Positions 1 through 13,125 of a stretch of DNA of 64,000 bases are shown piece by piece. The stretch is from positions 63,926,944-63,990,943 of the forward strand of contig OX419755.1 in assembly GCA_948567375.1 (NCBI GenBank), written 5' to 3'. Positions within the stretch are counted from its first letter, which is position 1. Every line of letters begins with the position of its first letter. The notes beneath the pieces were generated by a model. The model worked only from the letters and a program-made list of their open reading frames with translations. It had not been told where the DNA came from and searched no databases. The translations under genes were made by a program, and so were the position numbers. Origin of the DNA: Lunularia cruciata (Eukaryota > Streptophyta > Marchantiopsida > Lunulariales > Lunulariaceae).

Positions 1-1557
1 CGGACATGTCCCCGCGCCAGACTCGCCTTTGATCTCGAGACTACCTGCAATCATATTGCTGCTGCTGCTGTTGTTGTTATTTGGCGTCGTCACTTGCGAG
101 CTCGCTGACTCGTCCTTCGTCGACTGGTGCTGCTGCCAACTCTGGTCCATGTCATTAGCGCCTGTAGAAACGTCGCTGTACCCAGAGGTAACAATTCTGC
201 CCCTTTTGGCTCCAACCACGGTCGCCGTGTCGCTGGACGTCGGGGTGTCCGACGACGTCATGAAAATTCCTGCCGTGTCCATTTGTTGAGGGTGGATTCG
301 GAAGAACGGCATCACCGCCGACTGATCACTCGCCGCTGGGACTGTCATTCGCATCACTCCGGCTTTGCCACCCCCAGCTTGCACCACCGAGACCTGCATC
401 GGCACCGGGACCACACCCTTGGTCACGATCGAAGGCGAGGCGATGTCCGGGGGATCGCTGCGAACGGTCCCGACCTCCTGCGCCTGGCCTCTCGGCGCGA
501 TGGTGCTACCGTGCTTGTTTTTCCGTCGCCCCGCACCGACGGGCACATTCCGCAGAGTTCCCCCCGCTGTCCAATAGCGCTGGCAATGCTTGCAGAAGTG
601 GCGCGGCTGATTAACATTGTAGTTGTTGTAGTAGCAAAATTTGGTCTCGAGACTATGGCAACGAGGGCAAGCGACAGCTTTGTCAGGGCGACGTGGCATC
701 TTCTCGCCTCCCTTCCCAATTTCTTCTCCCCCACTTCCATCCCCTCCTCCCTTCTTACTGCGCCCATTCAAACTTCCTGATCCATCTTCCTCTTCGCTGT
801 TGTCATCCTCGCCATCACCGGCAGATGCTGGAGGTGTCGAGAGCATAGACCTGTTTACTTCTGCGCCTCCACCACCTCGAGGAGAGACACAAAGTTTCTC
901 CTGTTCAAGACTATTGCTAGTCGATGAAGTTAGGTCAGGAACAGATCCCATCTTTAAGTCCTGTCTTGAGTACAGCTTCCCTCCTCCGCCAGAGGTTTCA
1001 CCCAAGTCACTGCTTTCCGCAAGACTATTTTCCTTCACGTCCTGCACAGTCAAGAACATGCCGACATCAATCTTCAGAACAAGTAAAGCCTCTGTCTGTA
1101 TACATTGAAAGTTCAATCTCTCCTCCGCTCCCTGCTTATTTGTACAATTATGGTTGCCCGTCCAGTTACAGAATAAAAAAATGAAAAAGAAGAAAGAAAT
1201 CTGTAATGCGTCTTTCCATCAAACAAGGTGGCGCATGTCTAGTTCTAGGCTATACTGCAATATAACCACAAAAACTTGGCGTGTATCAACCATGACCGCA
1301 GCGGGCTGCTCGGAAAATTGAAGCGCATGAGAACTAAACGCTGTGACGAGATCAGAGTAGATGAGACTGAGATAGATCGATACAGAGAGCGGGGAACAAA
1401 CCTGAGCCTGTGAAGAAGATGGCAAATCACCCCAACCCCCAGTGCTCGTAGTTGGCGCGGCATCAACCCCATCAGTTTCCCCTGACGCTGACGTAAAAGA
1501 TGAAGCAGCGGGTTTCGCAATCGTCTGCCCGAACAACTTAATAGGTGGATCCATCAT
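1..1557 (-). CDS. Dof zinc-finger transcription factor, CDF-like, 3' end beyond window edge
   Basis: A two-exon gene on the minus strand. Exon 1 is 1402-1557 (ATG at 1555-1557, 52 codons) and opens [13 protein letters not shown], the short N-terminal motif typical of cycling Dof factors. Intron 1 (1042-1401) has a GT donor after 1402 and a CAG acceptor before 1041. Both exons are in phase 0. Exon 2 stays open from 1041 to base 1, giving 399 visible residues with no stop, so the C-terminus lies outside. The Dof finger has C177-x2-C180-x21-C202-x2-C205 with the family core [14 protein letters not shown], followed by the basic tail GRRKNK. Before the finger is an acidic and Gly/Ser-rich linker. 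Near the edge is an Asn/Ser run encoded by a trinucleotide repeat (58-81). Dof proteins bind AAAG-core DNA, and the CDF subgroup represses photoperiod and flowering genes in angiosperms. The target role here is inferred from the family. Confidence 0.93.
1042..1401 (-). other. Intron 1 of the Dof gene
   Basis: The intron lies between the N-terminal motif exon and the finger exon. Its donor reads CAG/GTTTGT and its acceptor GTGCAG/GACGTG on the minus strand. The reading frame is kept across it. A single intron between a short first exon and a long finger-bearing exon is the usual CDF gene layout. Confidence 0.8.
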
Positions 1558-4500
1558 ATATCAAATTCTCAGAGCTAGGTCATAATCCATGTCCTAAGGC
1601 ACAAGCCATTTCGTGCTCCTCCTTTCTTATCCCTGCCCCGCTCTCAAACCTTTCTAATAGAACTCTCCTCCAGCAAATCTCACTCCGCTATAGGCTGTCT
1701 TTCCTTCCCTTTAAAACTGTAACTTCTTCACAGATCGCTAAAAACCATCACCGCTTCAGCGTCAACCTGGTTCCTGATCTGCACACATATTCCATGCTCC
1801 CCTGCCCCGGCAACCTTCTACTACCTCACCAAAGCAAAGAACCTGTCAAGCTTTAACCCTATTGATCACCTCTACAGTATATCGCCTAACAAAATAACAT
1901 CAACCGATCCACCTGGTCCAGCTTGCATGGAGAACTCCCTACCGAAATCGGTCTTCTCAAAGTTGCTCGGAGGACAGACCTTTCCTTTCCTTTCTTCCTT
2001 CCTTCCTTTTCTCTCTCAGTACGTACGTTCCCTGTCTTAGTAAACAACCTGTCGAGCGCTACCAAACTGATCCTGGGATGTCCTCGCGAGGATAGAAGTG
2101 CAACACGGCAGCAGAAGCAAATACAAGAAGAAACTCATACACGTCGGCGATGAAGTCAAGACGCAACACTTTGAGGACAGGTCGATGGATCGACCGCTCG
2201 CTGAGAGGTGGGAGGGGAGAGAGACGAGTGGAGAAGAGAGGTGAGAGAGTTGTGAGGAGGAGAGTAGTACCGAGTGCAAAATGTGGTGCTGCAAAGCGAA
2301 CGTCTTGGCTGGCTGGCTGGCTGATACTCTACTACTGAAGACCGAGTTCCACACTTTGGATAGATATTTCGCGAACGCCGGTGTTCTGCCGGGGAAAAAG
2401 GGACGACTCCGGTAAAACGCACAATTTTGAGACTACAGACTTGTCTTTCTCACCGGGAGTCCAATTCGTAATGTGATTTGCTTCAAAACCTGCCGGCGCA
2501 TTTTTCTAAGAAGCCGGTCCGCTCCTGATTGAAGAGAAGTGTGAGGAGTGGGTAAGCTCGCCAAAAGCTGTACGAATAGAAAAACCACCATGCTGCGTAC
2601 AGGTAAAAGGAGCCCTAAACCGCTAGTATCCCTCCGGCAGCTGGTCCCCCTGAGCCACTACCGGCGAACCGACGACCGACGGGCTTCACACAAGCACGCA
2701 CCGCTTTATCGCTTCCAGGGGTGGGCCAGTAATGTCGCACACCCCCAGTTTCGATCAACTTCAGACTGCGTTCTCCCCAAAGTAAAGTAAACCGGTAATT
2801 TTGGAATTCTCTTCGACGCTCTTCCCGCACATGTGACAAATAATTACCCAGAGCGAGTATTTTAAATAGTGGGCCCAGTTAATGTGGGAATAGTGGAGTC
2901 CGTGAGGCGTCACGAACCTTTTGAGAAAGCGCAGCAGGGTTGGCAGGGACCTTTTTCTGCACAGTAATTCTTCTACGGCAGTCGTAGTCAGTCACTGCTG
3001 CACGTAATTTACCCTACCGCATTTGGCTGTCCGGTGGCGACTGCGCAGGAAGGAAGCAAAGCGCATACACTACCCTACCTCACCTCTCTTCACTTTCCGC
3101 TTTCGCTTTTCCTTCCCAATTCCAGATTATGTCCAAGGCCATTCTCATAAAGGTAAAAAGCGAGGCAAGTGCTCACGTGGGAGTGAACTACGACCACTTG
3201 AAACATGTGGTTCAGCGGTCCCAGCGTGAGATCTTTTTATTCTTTTCTGCGCCACGTAGGAGAAAGTCTCTCGCAGCATTTCTAACGCGGTTTCCTATGC
3301 GGTGTGAGAGGGAGAGTGCAAGCAAACTCCTCTGTCTAGTGATGGATTGATACCACGCAGAACTGAATTAGGCCATGGTTCCTCGCTTGGTATCGATCAA
3401 GGAACCAGAGGAGCGGCTACAGAAGAAGAAGATTAAAAACTGCGGGTGAGAATCTTTATGCTTTCGCCTAAGTCTCAACTTCTCCCATGCGAATCTACCG
3501 GGGCTTTCCAAAGATGGAGAGGTCTTTCCTCTTTCGGTCTTTGGGACTCCTTCCTATGTATGTATGTGCCAGTTACCAGCCGTCCTCCCACTTGCTTGGC
3601 GCCGTTCACCAGTCTTATCCACTACTGTATTTGTTTGGACTCGAGCTATTTATCCATCTTCTTTACGGATACAGTATTCTATTCCGACGCGTGATTCAAC
3701 AACTCCGGTCATTCACTTTTTCCTTGACCTTTTAGATTTTTTTTATAGAATGAGATAAAATGAATGAAATGGAGTGAATAAAGCACAAAAAGGCGGAACA
3801 GCCTTCCCAAGTATTCCATCCTCCTGTTTTCGCTCAATAAAATCATGCTCTCGTTTCAATTCGTATTTACTCCCTCTCCAGAATGTTATCACAACAGACT
3901 AAAGTGATATGATAATATTCTTCCCCTTTCGCTTTTTAGGATCATTTCCCGAAAGCTCTGCTCCAACTTCTTTTATCTGCTTTCAGAGGGCTTCCCAAAA
4001 CCTTTGACTTCGGTCAGACTTATGTTCGGAATATATATGTATATATGTGTGTGTGTGTGTGTGTGGGTGGGGGCACCTACCTTCGGGGAAACATCTCCGC
4101 TTAAAAGCGTAATTATCCGATTGAAACTCCTGTCGAATACCTTTATAGGCGGGATCTTTGTAGACGGATTTACCGTCTAGCCTGCCTGTAGAGTGATATT
4201 TTATTCTTTCAACTTTATTTCCTCTTCCCTTTTCTATTTTTCTTTTCTCTCTTGTATGCTATATGGAATATGCAAGATAGGCATATGTAAAGCACAAAAT
4301 CGGCAAGTGACTCAAAGTTCTCACGTAAATGGGTACAGCTGGTCATATTGCAGGTCATATTTACTCCATCGGCGCAGTGGTCACTTTGTGGATAATCTCC
4401 CGGCGATTTCACATTTTATTTGGCAAATCAAATCAAATTTCCCATCCTATCTGAACTAGCCTGGAATTTTGATTGCTCTCTTAGCCTCTGCTTTGTTTTG

Positions 4501-5511
4501 TTAGGTTAGCGAGCTCTGGTGAAGTGGGATCACATCTTCATTCAACTGGTTTACAAAGTCACTTGAGTTTATGTATGTCTCGTGCTATTGGTGACTGCAC
4601 ATAGGAATGATTGATTTTGTCAAGTTCAATGAATAAGCTTTTTACTCCACAAAATTCTAAACTATTCCCCTACCTTCCAACTTTAACTTTACTCACCAAT
4701 CATGGAACAGCTGGTGTCGCCTAGTTGGAGCACGAATGGCTTTATCCATAAATCTTGAGATCTTGCAATGGTGACTACTGATTCACTCACCTGGAATTCG
4801 CATCTTCAGTGTACCTTTCAATCTCGTGGATGCATCCACTGCTGCGGTAACTAATACACTACGTCATTCCTTTTAAAAGACGAGATCTTATTTGCGATGC
4901 CAGCTCTTCTAAATCTCGCAGCACTTTGAGAATGACCTCAAGAGCAAGAGGTCATGAACACTTCAAGTCCAAGGCCGGTGGTTTTAGCCACATGAAACTC
5001 ACAGAGCAATATCTGTTTCCTGGCTATTATGCACCGGAAGAAAAGCACAAGAAGGTTGTTTCCTGGCTATTATGCACTCTTGAAGCGGCTATTTCGGTTT
5101 AAGTGTATCAACCACGAACTCCTGGACCAGAACCTACGTTTCATGTATGGAGGATCGTACTCGAATGTACTTCTTGTATGACAGTCGTAAGAAGACCCTG
5201 TAAGTTTCTCACGGACTCTTCCAGTAACTTTCGGGGCTGCTTAACTTATCAACTGTTCGTAAAACTGATTTGTCTCCGAAACTTCAACAGGAAGTTGAAG
5301 GAAAAGTCAGGAACCTTTTGGAAAAGAAACAATGTCAACCCACCAGGGTTGGTCCAGATCATGGTCCCTGTTCAGAAAAGCATGGACAAGGCGAATCATT
5401 TCCTTTTGGCCACTTGGGTTTTTGGGGATGTTACCTGCGCAGCTGACTAGGCTCAGAATTATCGTGGAGCTTATCCTATGTCAGAAGGGATTTAGTGAGT
5501 TATGTCTTCCT
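1558..5511. other. Dof upstream region, no gene recognised
   Basis: This should contain the 5' leader and promoter of the Dof gene. Visible features are pyrimidine-rich tracts around 1976-2018, a short GGCT run near 2310-2330, a TG microsatellite (4032-4066) and a 21-bp direct repeat at 5014-5034 and 5057-5077. ORFs on both strands are short, low-complexity and resemble no family I know. Confidence 0.5.
4032..4066. repeat. TA/TG dinucleotide microsatellite
   Basis: A short AT stretch passes into about ten TG units and ends in a G-rich run. It is a simple sequence repeat of the kind that is often length-polymorphic. Confidence 0.9.
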
Positions 5512-5615
5512 GGGGCTTAGTCCCAGTTTACCCTTCTTTTTTTCGTCTCTCTTGTACGGCTCGATGGGGGTCTTCCCATCCTTCGTTTTCTTTTACGCGG
5601 TCGCCTCCTTCTCAG
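5512..5615 (+). repeat. R1 dispersed repeat, copy 1
   Basis: Copy 1 of a ~100-bp family seen six times here. It starts with a GGGCTTAGTCCC-type self-complementary head, then a T/C-rich tract, then the conserved block TTGTACGGCTCGATGGGGGT followed by a CTTCCCATCCTTCG-type segment and a CGCGGTCGCC tail. It has no coding capacity. It could be a SINE-like or MITE-like element, or a piece of a longer unrecognised transposon. Confidence 0.7.
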
Positions 5616-6290
5616 TCATGTCTTCCTGGCGATTCCATCCGACGACGGGAAATCACATCGATCTAAAACCCGACGATGATGTCATGCGAAATACGTCCCC
5701 GTGAATTCGGCTTTTTGTGGTGAATACCCGTATACACATTGGAATTATCTGGACCTAAAAGGGGTAATAGAGCGGTTTCGGACACGATGAAACACCACAC
5801 ATTTTGATTGCTGTATTTAAGAACAAAAGAGGACAAGAAGTTGAGGAGGAGAAAGAGGGCGGACCTACCTGGAGATTTCTACGAAGCGAGAACTCGTGGT
5901 GTGAAATCGCGCTATCTGTCACTTCTTGGTTTTGCAAAGTGCCATGTCACGATCCCACCACAGATGGCCGGATTCGATCTTCCAGTTTTGCGGCTGCCGA
6001 TTCTCTCGCTTTGGTGGGTGAAAGTTTGAACTCCTGGCAGTTACGAGTTCCGTCATCCACTACGTAAAGTAATCCCTCTACTTAAAGCGAATCTTTTTCT
6101 AGAGAAAGGCTATTGCCACCCTGAATTTTGCTAATGCCGCCCATGACGTGGCCAAATTGACATGGCCTCCTCCACACAGACACACACTCAGCACGGCCTT
6201 GGTATCGCGCTGCTATTTGTCCATTCCAGAAAGTACGGTGACAATAGCAAAAATCAGGCTCGCATTAGCAACCCTGTTTTGTAAGTTAAT

Positions 6291-6370
6291 GGGTTCAGCC
6301 CCATTTTACCTTTCCATTTCTCCCTTGTACGGCTTGATGGGGGTCTTCCTACGCGGTCGTCCTTTCTTGT
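6291..6370 (+). repeat. R1 dispersed repeat, copy 2, internally deleted
   Basis: It has the GGGTTCAGCCCC head, the pyrimidine tract and the TTGTACGGCTTGATGGGGGT block. It then jumps from the TCTTCC segment directly to ACGCGGTCG, so about 20 bp in the middle of the tail are missing compared with copy 1. Confidence 0.65.
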
Positions 6371-9300
6371 TGTTTTCTAAGTTTATGTACATTATCGTGA
6401 GGAACCTCATTAGAGGTTTTCACTATTGTTGTAAGAGTACCCATAGAGATTTACTTGTATGGATATCTATATAAATGTTGGGGGAGATTTTCAATTATGA
6501 CCGTCATAAGGGTATGAATTCTCTATCCGTAATACTTAAAGTTTAAGTGGTTTATGGTTACACTGTTTACTTATGTCATAGATTTATTATGGTTATTCTT
6601 GTAAGCATTTATAGAAATCTTTAAAAGCTACAAAATCAAACTATTTTGGCAATAGTGACCATGGTAAGTGAATCGAATCGCTGCTGTCCACAAGTGGAAT
6701 ATTGGGCTAAACTCCATATCTCGAAATTCTAGACCACTTGTGTGTTTTACCTACATAGGCCTTACGAACATCTGTATTACCTTGTATACACCGGAATTCG
6801 CACCACAACCGGCAACGTGTTTTCTCATACGAGTTCCGTGCGGCTCGGTCCTTTGAAACGCAGGGGACGTCGCTGCTTGTAAGGCAACGGCAAGTGACTG
6901 TACCGTCAAAGGAACCCAGCCGCAAACCCACGACGTATATTCAGCATAAAGACCTCCGGATCCTCCTCGCCAATTGTTAAGCATGTTTGAGGATTACACG
7001 TGGAGAGGAATCTACACCTCATATCGGTATATCCTGGATTGGCGAGTCTCCACAGTCCAGGAGCCTCTTTGTCGGAGCCCGAAAAGCCTTCTCTGTTTCC
7101 AAGGTTGTCATCCCACGAAGAACGCTGTTCCTCGAAGGGCAAAGTTCCATCTATACGCTCGTGGAGGGGACATGCCTCTTCGTGTGAACTTTAGAGATCC
7201 AAGTTGGGTGTCCATGCTATGCATGCGCCACTGTGACTTATGAATCTTGACCTATCAGGTTAGTACTTTCGACGGGTTAGTTTTCAAGATTTCTGGCATA
7301 ATCAGAAGTGCATGCTTTACTACCGAACTACGTCGGCAAAACATGCGTTCGTAAATAGAAAAGTTCTTCGAACTGCGTTTATTCTTACCGATCTCGAGTG
7401 TCATTTCAATGAGAAGTGGTATAACTTACGAAAAGAATTGTAGTATTTAAAGGTGGAACAAATGGGTAAGGTTATTGTTTGAATGGACATGTCCTTGCTT
7501 TTACTTTTGTTGGATTCTTTTTACGTCTTAGATGATGAATCATGATCACCTATGTTTTATACTAACTGAAAAATCCTCATTTTTATATTATCCTTTACAA
7601 AATGAACAGAGATATTTGATTTATTTCAGAGCTCATATAGCTCATCTTTTGTTAAGAATCTTTGGAGCTTACAATCTAGGTTCTTATTATGAATTATCAG
7701 AAATAATCAGCAATTATATCAATAAAAAATGTAAAGAAATCTTAAGATAGATTAAGATCAATTCCACACTCTATCTGTATGATCAACTATCTGTGTATTT
7801 TAAACTCCATCCAACAAGTCAAAACTATACTAATTCTAGAGTTCTTTAAGTGTGCAATATCGTTTCTGCTAACTGATATTGTAGAGCTATTTATGTATAT
7901 AACCTCTTTCTCTATTCCTTAGTAACAGAAGTGTGATTTCAATTATATTTTAATTTTACGTGTTAATATGGATTGAATATCTGATATCTTTTAAGTAGAA
8001 AAAAAGCTACGATCTAGCTGATCGACACATTTCATTTGTTTCGAACAATTAACAATTATAGATCACTACTTTGAATCTAGGACCATCCAGATAAAGATTT
8101 GTTCTGTGAAACCATGAGTGATTCAATGATGAAAATAATGGAATTGACCTCATAGATTGAAGCATATGCAATCTACTTCTTTCTTTTCCTCGCATCTTTG
8201 TTACATTGTTTCCAAAAATGCCTTATATATCATTCTACATTTCTCGGACTGCAGTCTAGAAAGGATAACTTCTTCCCCGTTCATCTAGGGCTCAAATTTA
8301 AACTGAACTTTCTGATTTTTTACACTATCACCATAATTAGCTTAATTAGTTTTCCAACGCAGATGAACACAATGATGAAAGTTAGTCGATTATTGTTTAC
8401 TTTTTCTTCCTCTACGTACGGCCTAACATCGACCGACTCTAGAGAATCTAAAGTTTACGCTTACCTCCACTATATTCACGTTCCGGTAATAATGCATATG
8501 GTACAGAGAGCGTGAATCAAGAAAAAAATCAATTTTAACTTATCATTTCCTCTAAAACCAAAACGCATTCATTGACTCTATATCTCAGGAAATGCCTGCT
8601 CTACTCCTAATTTCTCTCCCATTGCCTATAGTCTCTTAAATAAGAGGTTGGTACATATATTATCTTGTAATTCCATATAATTTTTTCATTTTAGTTGTAC
8701 TTTTAGTCATCGATTAGCATTCCCTAGTTCATTAATATAGATGAAATCCTCTACATCTATGCAAGTTCTTATAGAATACAAGTCTCCGTTATTATTAATC
8801 ATTTTACTTTGTTGTGTGAACTTTTATTATTTATCTTGAATAAATATGTTATTAATATTTTTAAATGATTCTTGATAAGCCATCATATTCTAAGTATTAC
8901 AGACATACGTGGCAGCATTATCATTATAAAAAAATTAAAATGAAAAATTAATATTAAGTCTTAATAGATTTATTTTTTCTTACTTTCTTCTTCTTGGAAT
9001 TTTAGTAATTTTACAATATGTTTAACACAAAGTATTTTAATGTATATGCTAATAAAATTGCTTGATTTCCAAGCTCTATTTTGATATTATATTTTGTCAT
9101 TGCGGGCTCTGGAGAGTACTGAGAGTAATCTATGCTTCCACTGATTTTGCAAGTATTGTTTAAGATTTTAGGTACTAAATTAACCATGTCCATTGCTTAC
9201 TACCCCTAATCCATAGTTAGATTAATGTGACAATTATACCTTGGAAGATGTGGTCTGTGTGTTTGTGAATGTGCATGGGCATCATAACAATTGCATTACT
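6371..9300. other. Non-coding stretch, nothing recognised
   Basis: The first kilobase has mixed composition and becomes strongly AT-rich beyond 7.4 kb. No ORF over about 105 codons occurs, and none resembles a known family. I see no structural RNA. Confidence 0.5.
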
Positions 9301-9948
9301 CTTGTTCTAGCTATGGACTTTACTCTCTATTCTTTCTCAATTATTATCCCCTTGGTTCCTAGTTGCTTGTTTATTGCCATCCAATGGCTTTAGTACGTTT
9401 GCTTTGTTATTCACCTTAGCTTCTTCTTTACGAGAATCAAAGCTCATATACTTGTTATCCAAAAACAGTCAAACAAAGTATGGCATTATGGTATTTTTTT
9501 TGTTTCTAATGATAGTTATACTTTCTAATCATAGGTTTGACTTGCTCCTTGATGGTCAAGTTTGAAAACTTGCACTTGAGTGGATTGGTTCTTTCTCTAC
9601 CCTTAACGTTATTTCTTCTATCACTTATCAGCTTGATCTTTCATACTATATTTACTTTTTATCAAATACTAATTGAAATCTTTCATTTCCAACCTAAATA
9701 CTTGTTTTCTTGACCAATTTCTAACCATAGTTGAGGATAATGAGGAGGTTTAATTTGATCAAACCCTCACCATGCATTTAGTTTAAGTTAATTGTGATCA
9801 TAACAAACATATAGAGTTTAAAGTGTTTTGGAAGTGTTACCCACTCAAAATCATATATGGCCCATTCATCATGCTCAGGATGTCATCAAAGAGTTCAAAA
9901 CTAGACCATATGACAGAGGGTCTTATTAATAAGCAAAAGAAGGGAGAT
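9300..9948 (+). pseudogene. Ty3/gypsy chromovirus fossil: integrase tail and chromodomain
   Basis: Reading across frames, 9573-9640 encodes a WIGSFSTLNVISSITYQL-like stretch. It matches the integrase C-terminal pattern of chromoviruses, where a W-IGPF motif is followed by a YxLxLP motif. Downstream, 9810-9835 gives IEFKVFWKCYP. After a frame change, 9840-9905 gives a W-P-x-x-HAQDVIKEF stretch, the end of a chromodomain. Stops and frameshifts show it is dead. A purine-rich AGAAGGGAGATG at 9939-9950 looks like a polypurine tract, so an old 3' LTR may begin there. Protease, reverse transcriptase and RNase H were not seen upstream. Confidence 0.55.
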
Positions 9949-10612
9949 GTAATTGTAAAGGAAATTACCATGGTGTTAGTGGAATTTTGAAATTTAAGTT
10001 ACTAAAAATTGATAAAATATTTTGAGAAAGTACATAGGGATTTCTAGGATGGAATATTTAAAAGATACATAAACATTTTCATATAAAGTACTGTGAACTT
10101 TGTTAGGTTATAAGGTGTTGAAGAATTTCCTAAGGATTAAATTACTCAGTTTGGAAGTTTACTTACCGGAGAAAATTTATATCCACCTGATAAACAATAA
10201 GACCTTGTGCTATTTCAAAAAAAAATTATTCACTCTATTCAACTCTTGGTACATGTATTCCTTTCTATGATCTTGATTCTTCTCTCCGCTTTGATCTTCT
10301 ACATCCTCCTTCCATCACACAAATGATTATTTAAATTCATTGACCTACTCTAAAGATGTCTTCAATACACTCTCAAAACATATTTAAATTAGATAGAGAT
10401 ATTAAATATATTTTAATAAATAAATTTAGGCTTGCATCCCACTATAATAATATTAAAATACCATTCAATTAATATTTAATAAATAAAATTATAGTCTAAA
10501 AATTAAAATACATAAATATTTTCTAACTAATCTTCTTACTTTCTTCTACTTCCCTAATTGCTTTCCACATATATCAAGTTAATATTCAAATTTCACTTAT
10601 CATGTACGATAG

Positions 10613-10680
<68 letters not shown>

Positions 10681-10681
10681 C
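10613..10681. repeat. ATA trinucleotide microsatellite
   Basis: About 23 nearly perfect AAT/ATA units occur with one or two interruptions near the right end. Confidence 0.95.
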
Positions 10682-13096
10682 TCTAATAAGATATTTATCA
10701 CTAAACTTGTTCAATTTTTTATGTACTTGAAACTAAAATCAAATATATTCATATAAAAAATATGATAAATATTTCATATGGTCTAGAAGGATATAACAAA
10801 AATTTCTAGCATTATTCCATAAATCACTAAAAAATAAGTTAAGCTTGAAATAATATAAAATGATAAAATATATATATTGAGGTATTGAAATAAATAAGTA
10901 ATTTTCTTGAGCATCTATGGAAGGTCCTAAACTTGACAAATCATATATTCTAGCTCATGCATTTGTTGCTAAGAATTTTAGCACGGATTGGATGCTAGTC
11001 TATTTTTCGTTCCCAAATCTCTGTACTTCATGGGAATAAGGAACTAGTTTTCCTTTCTTGAAAGTTATTTGTCTATTTGATGTTAGTGTAAATGACTTTC
11101 AAATAATATTATCTTGTCCATGATATTTCTGGACATAGAGTTTATCTATTTCAAACCTTTTCAAGTCAAATTATCCCACTTTAATTATTATCAAATGCCA
11201 AGTTAGTCTTTTTTGAAGTCTATTGAGCATTGTATTCTAGGATGATCAATGTCACTTGTTTCTACTAAATCTGCATAGGAATCTTTTTGAGTTATTTGAG
11301 TGTAGATATCATCCTTAAAAATAATCAAAATGTATATATAATATTCACTTAACTCAAAAGCCACAAAATAAATAAAAAGGATCCAAAATAAACCTAATTA
11401 TACTCACACATTTTTGCTAAGATTCTCCTTGATTCCAATTCTCTCTATTATCAACAAAAGAACCGAATAAGAGAAAAGAACAATCTCACTACTAATCACT
11501 ATACTAAGTAGTAATACCACTCATTACTCCTATTTTCACCAATCTATAAGCAGGTGTTAAAAACAAAATAAAATTACACTATGTCACATCCTATTACATT
11601 ATTTTAATAAGCTTCTTATATCAAAATATATTGCTTCTTTGACTATTATTTGAGTTTATGTTAGAAAATAACATAAAATATATCACTACACACAAAAAAG
11701 GGGATCATGTGTGGGTTTCCTATATATATTTGAGAGAAAACTAAAATATACTACACAAAATATATAATTGATTATAGTGTGTAACAACATATCTAGAACT
11801 TAAAACATAAGTATATGAGAAAGGATGATCTTACAAAGTATTGACAATAAGAAATCTGAATAATGTGAGGTCTCTTTGGTCCTTGCTTGCTTGTTCTAGC
11901 TTTTAAATGGATGGTCTAAACATTAATGCACTATGCTCTCCATTACAATTGAGACTTTTGGCAAAATTCTAATTTTCATGGCAAGCTCATTATAGTGGAC
12001 TTTAATGCCAAATATGGCCTTATTGAGTTAAAATTTGCCTCATAATGCCTTCTAAAAAGATGAAGGAATTAATCAAGAATGAAAGATAATCTAGAATTGA
12101 AGGATGATTGAAAGATAAAAATGTAATTAGAAAGAATTATATTTTTTTACAAGACTACAGTAGTCACATTGTGAATTATATTTACTTTCAAATCTTTATG
12201 TGCCATCGGTTCTTGGTGTGTAAAGATTCATGACTTGCTTTTCATCAAAAAAAGATCCATAAGCTATGATGTTTATTAGCTACTCTAGTTGCATTATTTG
12301 GAGCTATGATTGAGCTGATTTTCCAAAAGGTGCATGGAAATTTTATTGTCATATGTTGAGACTAAGGTTAGATTCCTCCTTTGGAATTTAAGGGTGAGTG
12401 GATCAAAAAATGGAGTTAAAAATAAATGGCTCTCCAAAATGAGTGACAAGTTTCTTGTGAGATCATAAAACTTACTAGAAAAATTAACTTTTTGCATGAG
12501 TGAATTAAAAAAAATTGATTATTAGCATGTCTTTTGTCACTAGAGCTTTGAAGTAGAGTTATTTTATGAAGGAGAGGAGTGGAGATAGGGATACACCAAT
12601 GTGAGAAGAAATTTATATTGGCAAGTAAGGAAACTTCAACAACAAAAACAGACAAGATTGTCCTTGTTTCATAATATACTAAATGGTAGTTCAACTGAGT
12701 CTTAAACATTGCTGTAACCTTGGATACTTTGAGCTATGGTGCTTTAGTAACCTGAATAATGTGAAAGCTCTTTGTTCTTTACTTGCTATAGTTGTGGACA
12801 TTATGGTTACATGCCAATGCATTAGGCTCCATTAAACTTGAGATTCACTTCAACTTATTTATGGTAGTTCTTACTATCTTTATAAATGTAGCTATTCATA
12901 ATGGCTTGTTGAGCATTTTGATGAAACTAGTGATTGTAAGCTTTCATGGTCAAAATGAATGCAATTTTTGCTCTTGAAAGGTAGAACTTTGCACTCTTTG
13001 ATTTCAATCTTCAATATAGATGATATAAATTTCAAATTACAACATCAAAATTATCTTACCTAGGTGAAAGCCAAATAAAATTGGTGAAATTAGTCT

Positions 13097-13125
13097 ATAT
13101 TTTGGACATTAAATGTCCAAAATAT
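13097..13125. repeat. Perfect 29-bp palindrome
   Basis: Two 14-bp arms (ATATTTTGGACATT and its exact complement) flank a single central A. The site lies in AT-rich non-coding DNA. It could be the tip of a decayed inverted-repeat element. Confidence 0.85.

Noticed and set aside
127-780. 217-codon plus-strand ORF
   Set aside because: It is the antisense shadow of the Dof finger exon. The minus-strand frame carries the real zinc finger.
641-1108. 155-codon Ser/Pro-rich plus-strand ORF
   Set aside because: It is antisense to the acidic Gly/Ser linker of the Dof protein and reads as low complexity.
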